A stretch of 64,000 nucleotides of DNA from positions 1,364,001 to 1,428,000 of the forward strand of contig NC_063068.1 in the NCBI RefSeq assembly GCF_022605165.1. Reading direction: 5' to 3'. The translations under genes were made by a program, and so were the position numbers. This DNA is from Purpureocillium takamizusanense. Its lineage: Eukaryota; Ascomycota; Sordariomycetes; Hypocreales; Ophiocordycipitaceae. The notes below the pieces were generated by a model. The model was given only the letters and a program-made list of their open reading frames with translations, was not told where the DNA came from and ran no database searches. Below, piece after piece: positions 63,480 to 64,000 of this stretch (the first letter of the stretch is position 1; every line of letters starts with the position of its first letter).

Positions 63480-63971
63480 TCAGTTGTTGGACTGACTGTT
63501 GAGGATGCGCAAGATGGCCAGGAACAGGTTAATGATGTCGAGATAAAGGCTGATGGCGGCGGCAATCTCCTCTTCAACGTGATGCTTGCGCATGATGAGC
63601 TGCGTGTCGACAAGGATATATGCGCTGAAGATGAGGGCAGCGAGGCCACCGTAGATGAGCTCGCCGGTGGAGCTGTAGGGCAGGAACATGGCCATGAAAC
63701 CGAAAAGGACGAGCCCCCAGAGTGCGCCGAAGAGGTAGGGCATCCACGAGGTGAAGTCGTACTTGGTCTGGCAGGCGAAGAGGGTGAGGAATACAAAAAG
63801 GCCAGCAGTCAGGATGACGGCGTTGAGAACGATGGACGTCTTATAGAAGGAGACTATGACGGAGACGGTGTAGGCCTCAGCGAGAGTGAAGAGCGACAGG
63901 AAGAGCAAGTTTGTCGGGTACGACTTGCGCTTCCAGTACGTTAGGCCCATGAAGACCATGGCGCCGATGAG
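63480..63971 (-). CDS. bxi1: Bax inhibitor-1 family membrane protein (Bxi1 type), 5' part beyond the window
   Basis: This is the last exon, 164 codons in frame from a splice acceptor (CTATACTAG ending at 63972) to the stop at 63480. The gene continues past the right edge. At least five hydrophobic segments are visible: TNLLFLSLFTLAEAY, VLNAVILTAGLFVFLTLF, YLFGALWGLVLFGFMAMF, GGLAALIFSAYILVDTQL and SLYLDIINLFLAILRIL. The TMBIM/BI-1 core LVDTQLIM and the closing YLDIINLFLAILRIL are diagnostic. Family members sit in ER, vacuole or Golgi membranes and modulate calcium and stress-induced death; yeast Bxi1 (Ybh3) affects the unfolded protein response and cell death. The N-terminal cytosolic part and the first helices are outside the window. 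Confidence 0.9.
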   Translation of the reverse strand, partial: LIGAMVFMGLTYWKRKSYPTNLLFLSLFTLAEAYTVSVIVSFYKTSIVLNAVILTAGLFVFLTLFACQTKYDFTSWMPYLFGALWGLVLFGFMAMFLPYSSTGELIYGGLAALIFSAYILVDTQLIMRKHHVEEEIAAAISLYLDIINLFLAILRILNSQSNN

Positions 63972-64000
63972 CTAGTATAGCTTATTAGCAAATTGGTGGA

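Noticed and set aside
1..64000. tRNA, rRNA, CRISPR arrays, intact transposons or telomeric repeats
   Set aside because: No B-box-like GGTTCGAATCC context with a cloverleaf, no 5S-like sequence, no spaced direct repeats, no terminal inverted repeats with a transposase frame and no TTAGGG arrays were seen. Covariance-model and repeat searches could still find decayed copies.

Overview
The window is nuclear DNA of a filamentous ascomycete, most likely a Sordariomycete and probably Hypocreales. The evidence is short introns (about 47-85 nt, a few longer) with GT-AG ends and CTAAC/CTGAC-type branch sequences, GC-rich coding DNA, and a set of typical fungal proteins: an MtfA-type C2H2 factor, a Zn2Cys6 factor, Atg29, an HSV2-type PROPPIN, a dynein light intermediate chain, a Cdc11-class septin and a Bxi1-type protein. 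Order and species are inference from protein resemblance; nothing was searched.

Layout. From 1 to about 42.9 kb genes are sparse. A 12.5 kb GC-rich, microsatellite-laden tract has no gene I can support. The mtfA-like gene (12.5-13.6 kb, minus) stands alone, with a further 9.9 kb of empty sequence on its upstream side. A Zn2Cys6 transcription factor (23.5-25.3 kb, plus) is followed 217 bp later by a broken poly(ADP-ribose) glycohydrolase-like gene (25.5-26.8 kb). After 7.8 kb without a gene comes a three-exon Est1/SMG7-type gene (34.6-37.0 kb, minus), then 5.9 kb holding at most one doubtful small exon.

From 42.9 kb to the right edge the sequence is compact, with ten intact or edge-cut housekeeping genes. 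In order they are: a tRNA t6A dehydratase of the Tcd type (-), a membrane-anchored probable mitochondrial protein (+), an Arb2-domain protein (-), atg29 (-), a DUF255/thioredoxin-fold SPATA20/YyaL-type protein (+), dynein light intermediate chain (-), an Ist3/Snu17 splicing factor (+), hsv2 (-), septin cdc11/aspA (+) and a Bax-inhibitor family protein (-, runs off the right edge). Most are arranged as divergent or convergent pairs with short gaps.

The genes are not one pathway. Several share a theme of membrane traffic and cell architecture: autophagosome initiation (Atg29), phosphoinositide effector (Hsv2), retrograde motor (dynein LIC), septin scaffold and an ER/vacuole stress protein. The two genes sharing the 44.5-44.8 kb promoter both look mitochondrial. 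I rebuilt exon structures by eye from splice consensus and frame continuity; for every complete multi-exon gene the summed exon length is a multiple of three. I see no tRNA, rRNA, CRISPR array, intact transposon or clear secondary-metabolite cluster. The most unusual items are the PARG-like pseudogene, the isolation of mtfA, the sharp gene-density boundary near 42.9 kb, a 10-nt micro-exon in atg29, and an exact decamer repeated in the gene-poor part.
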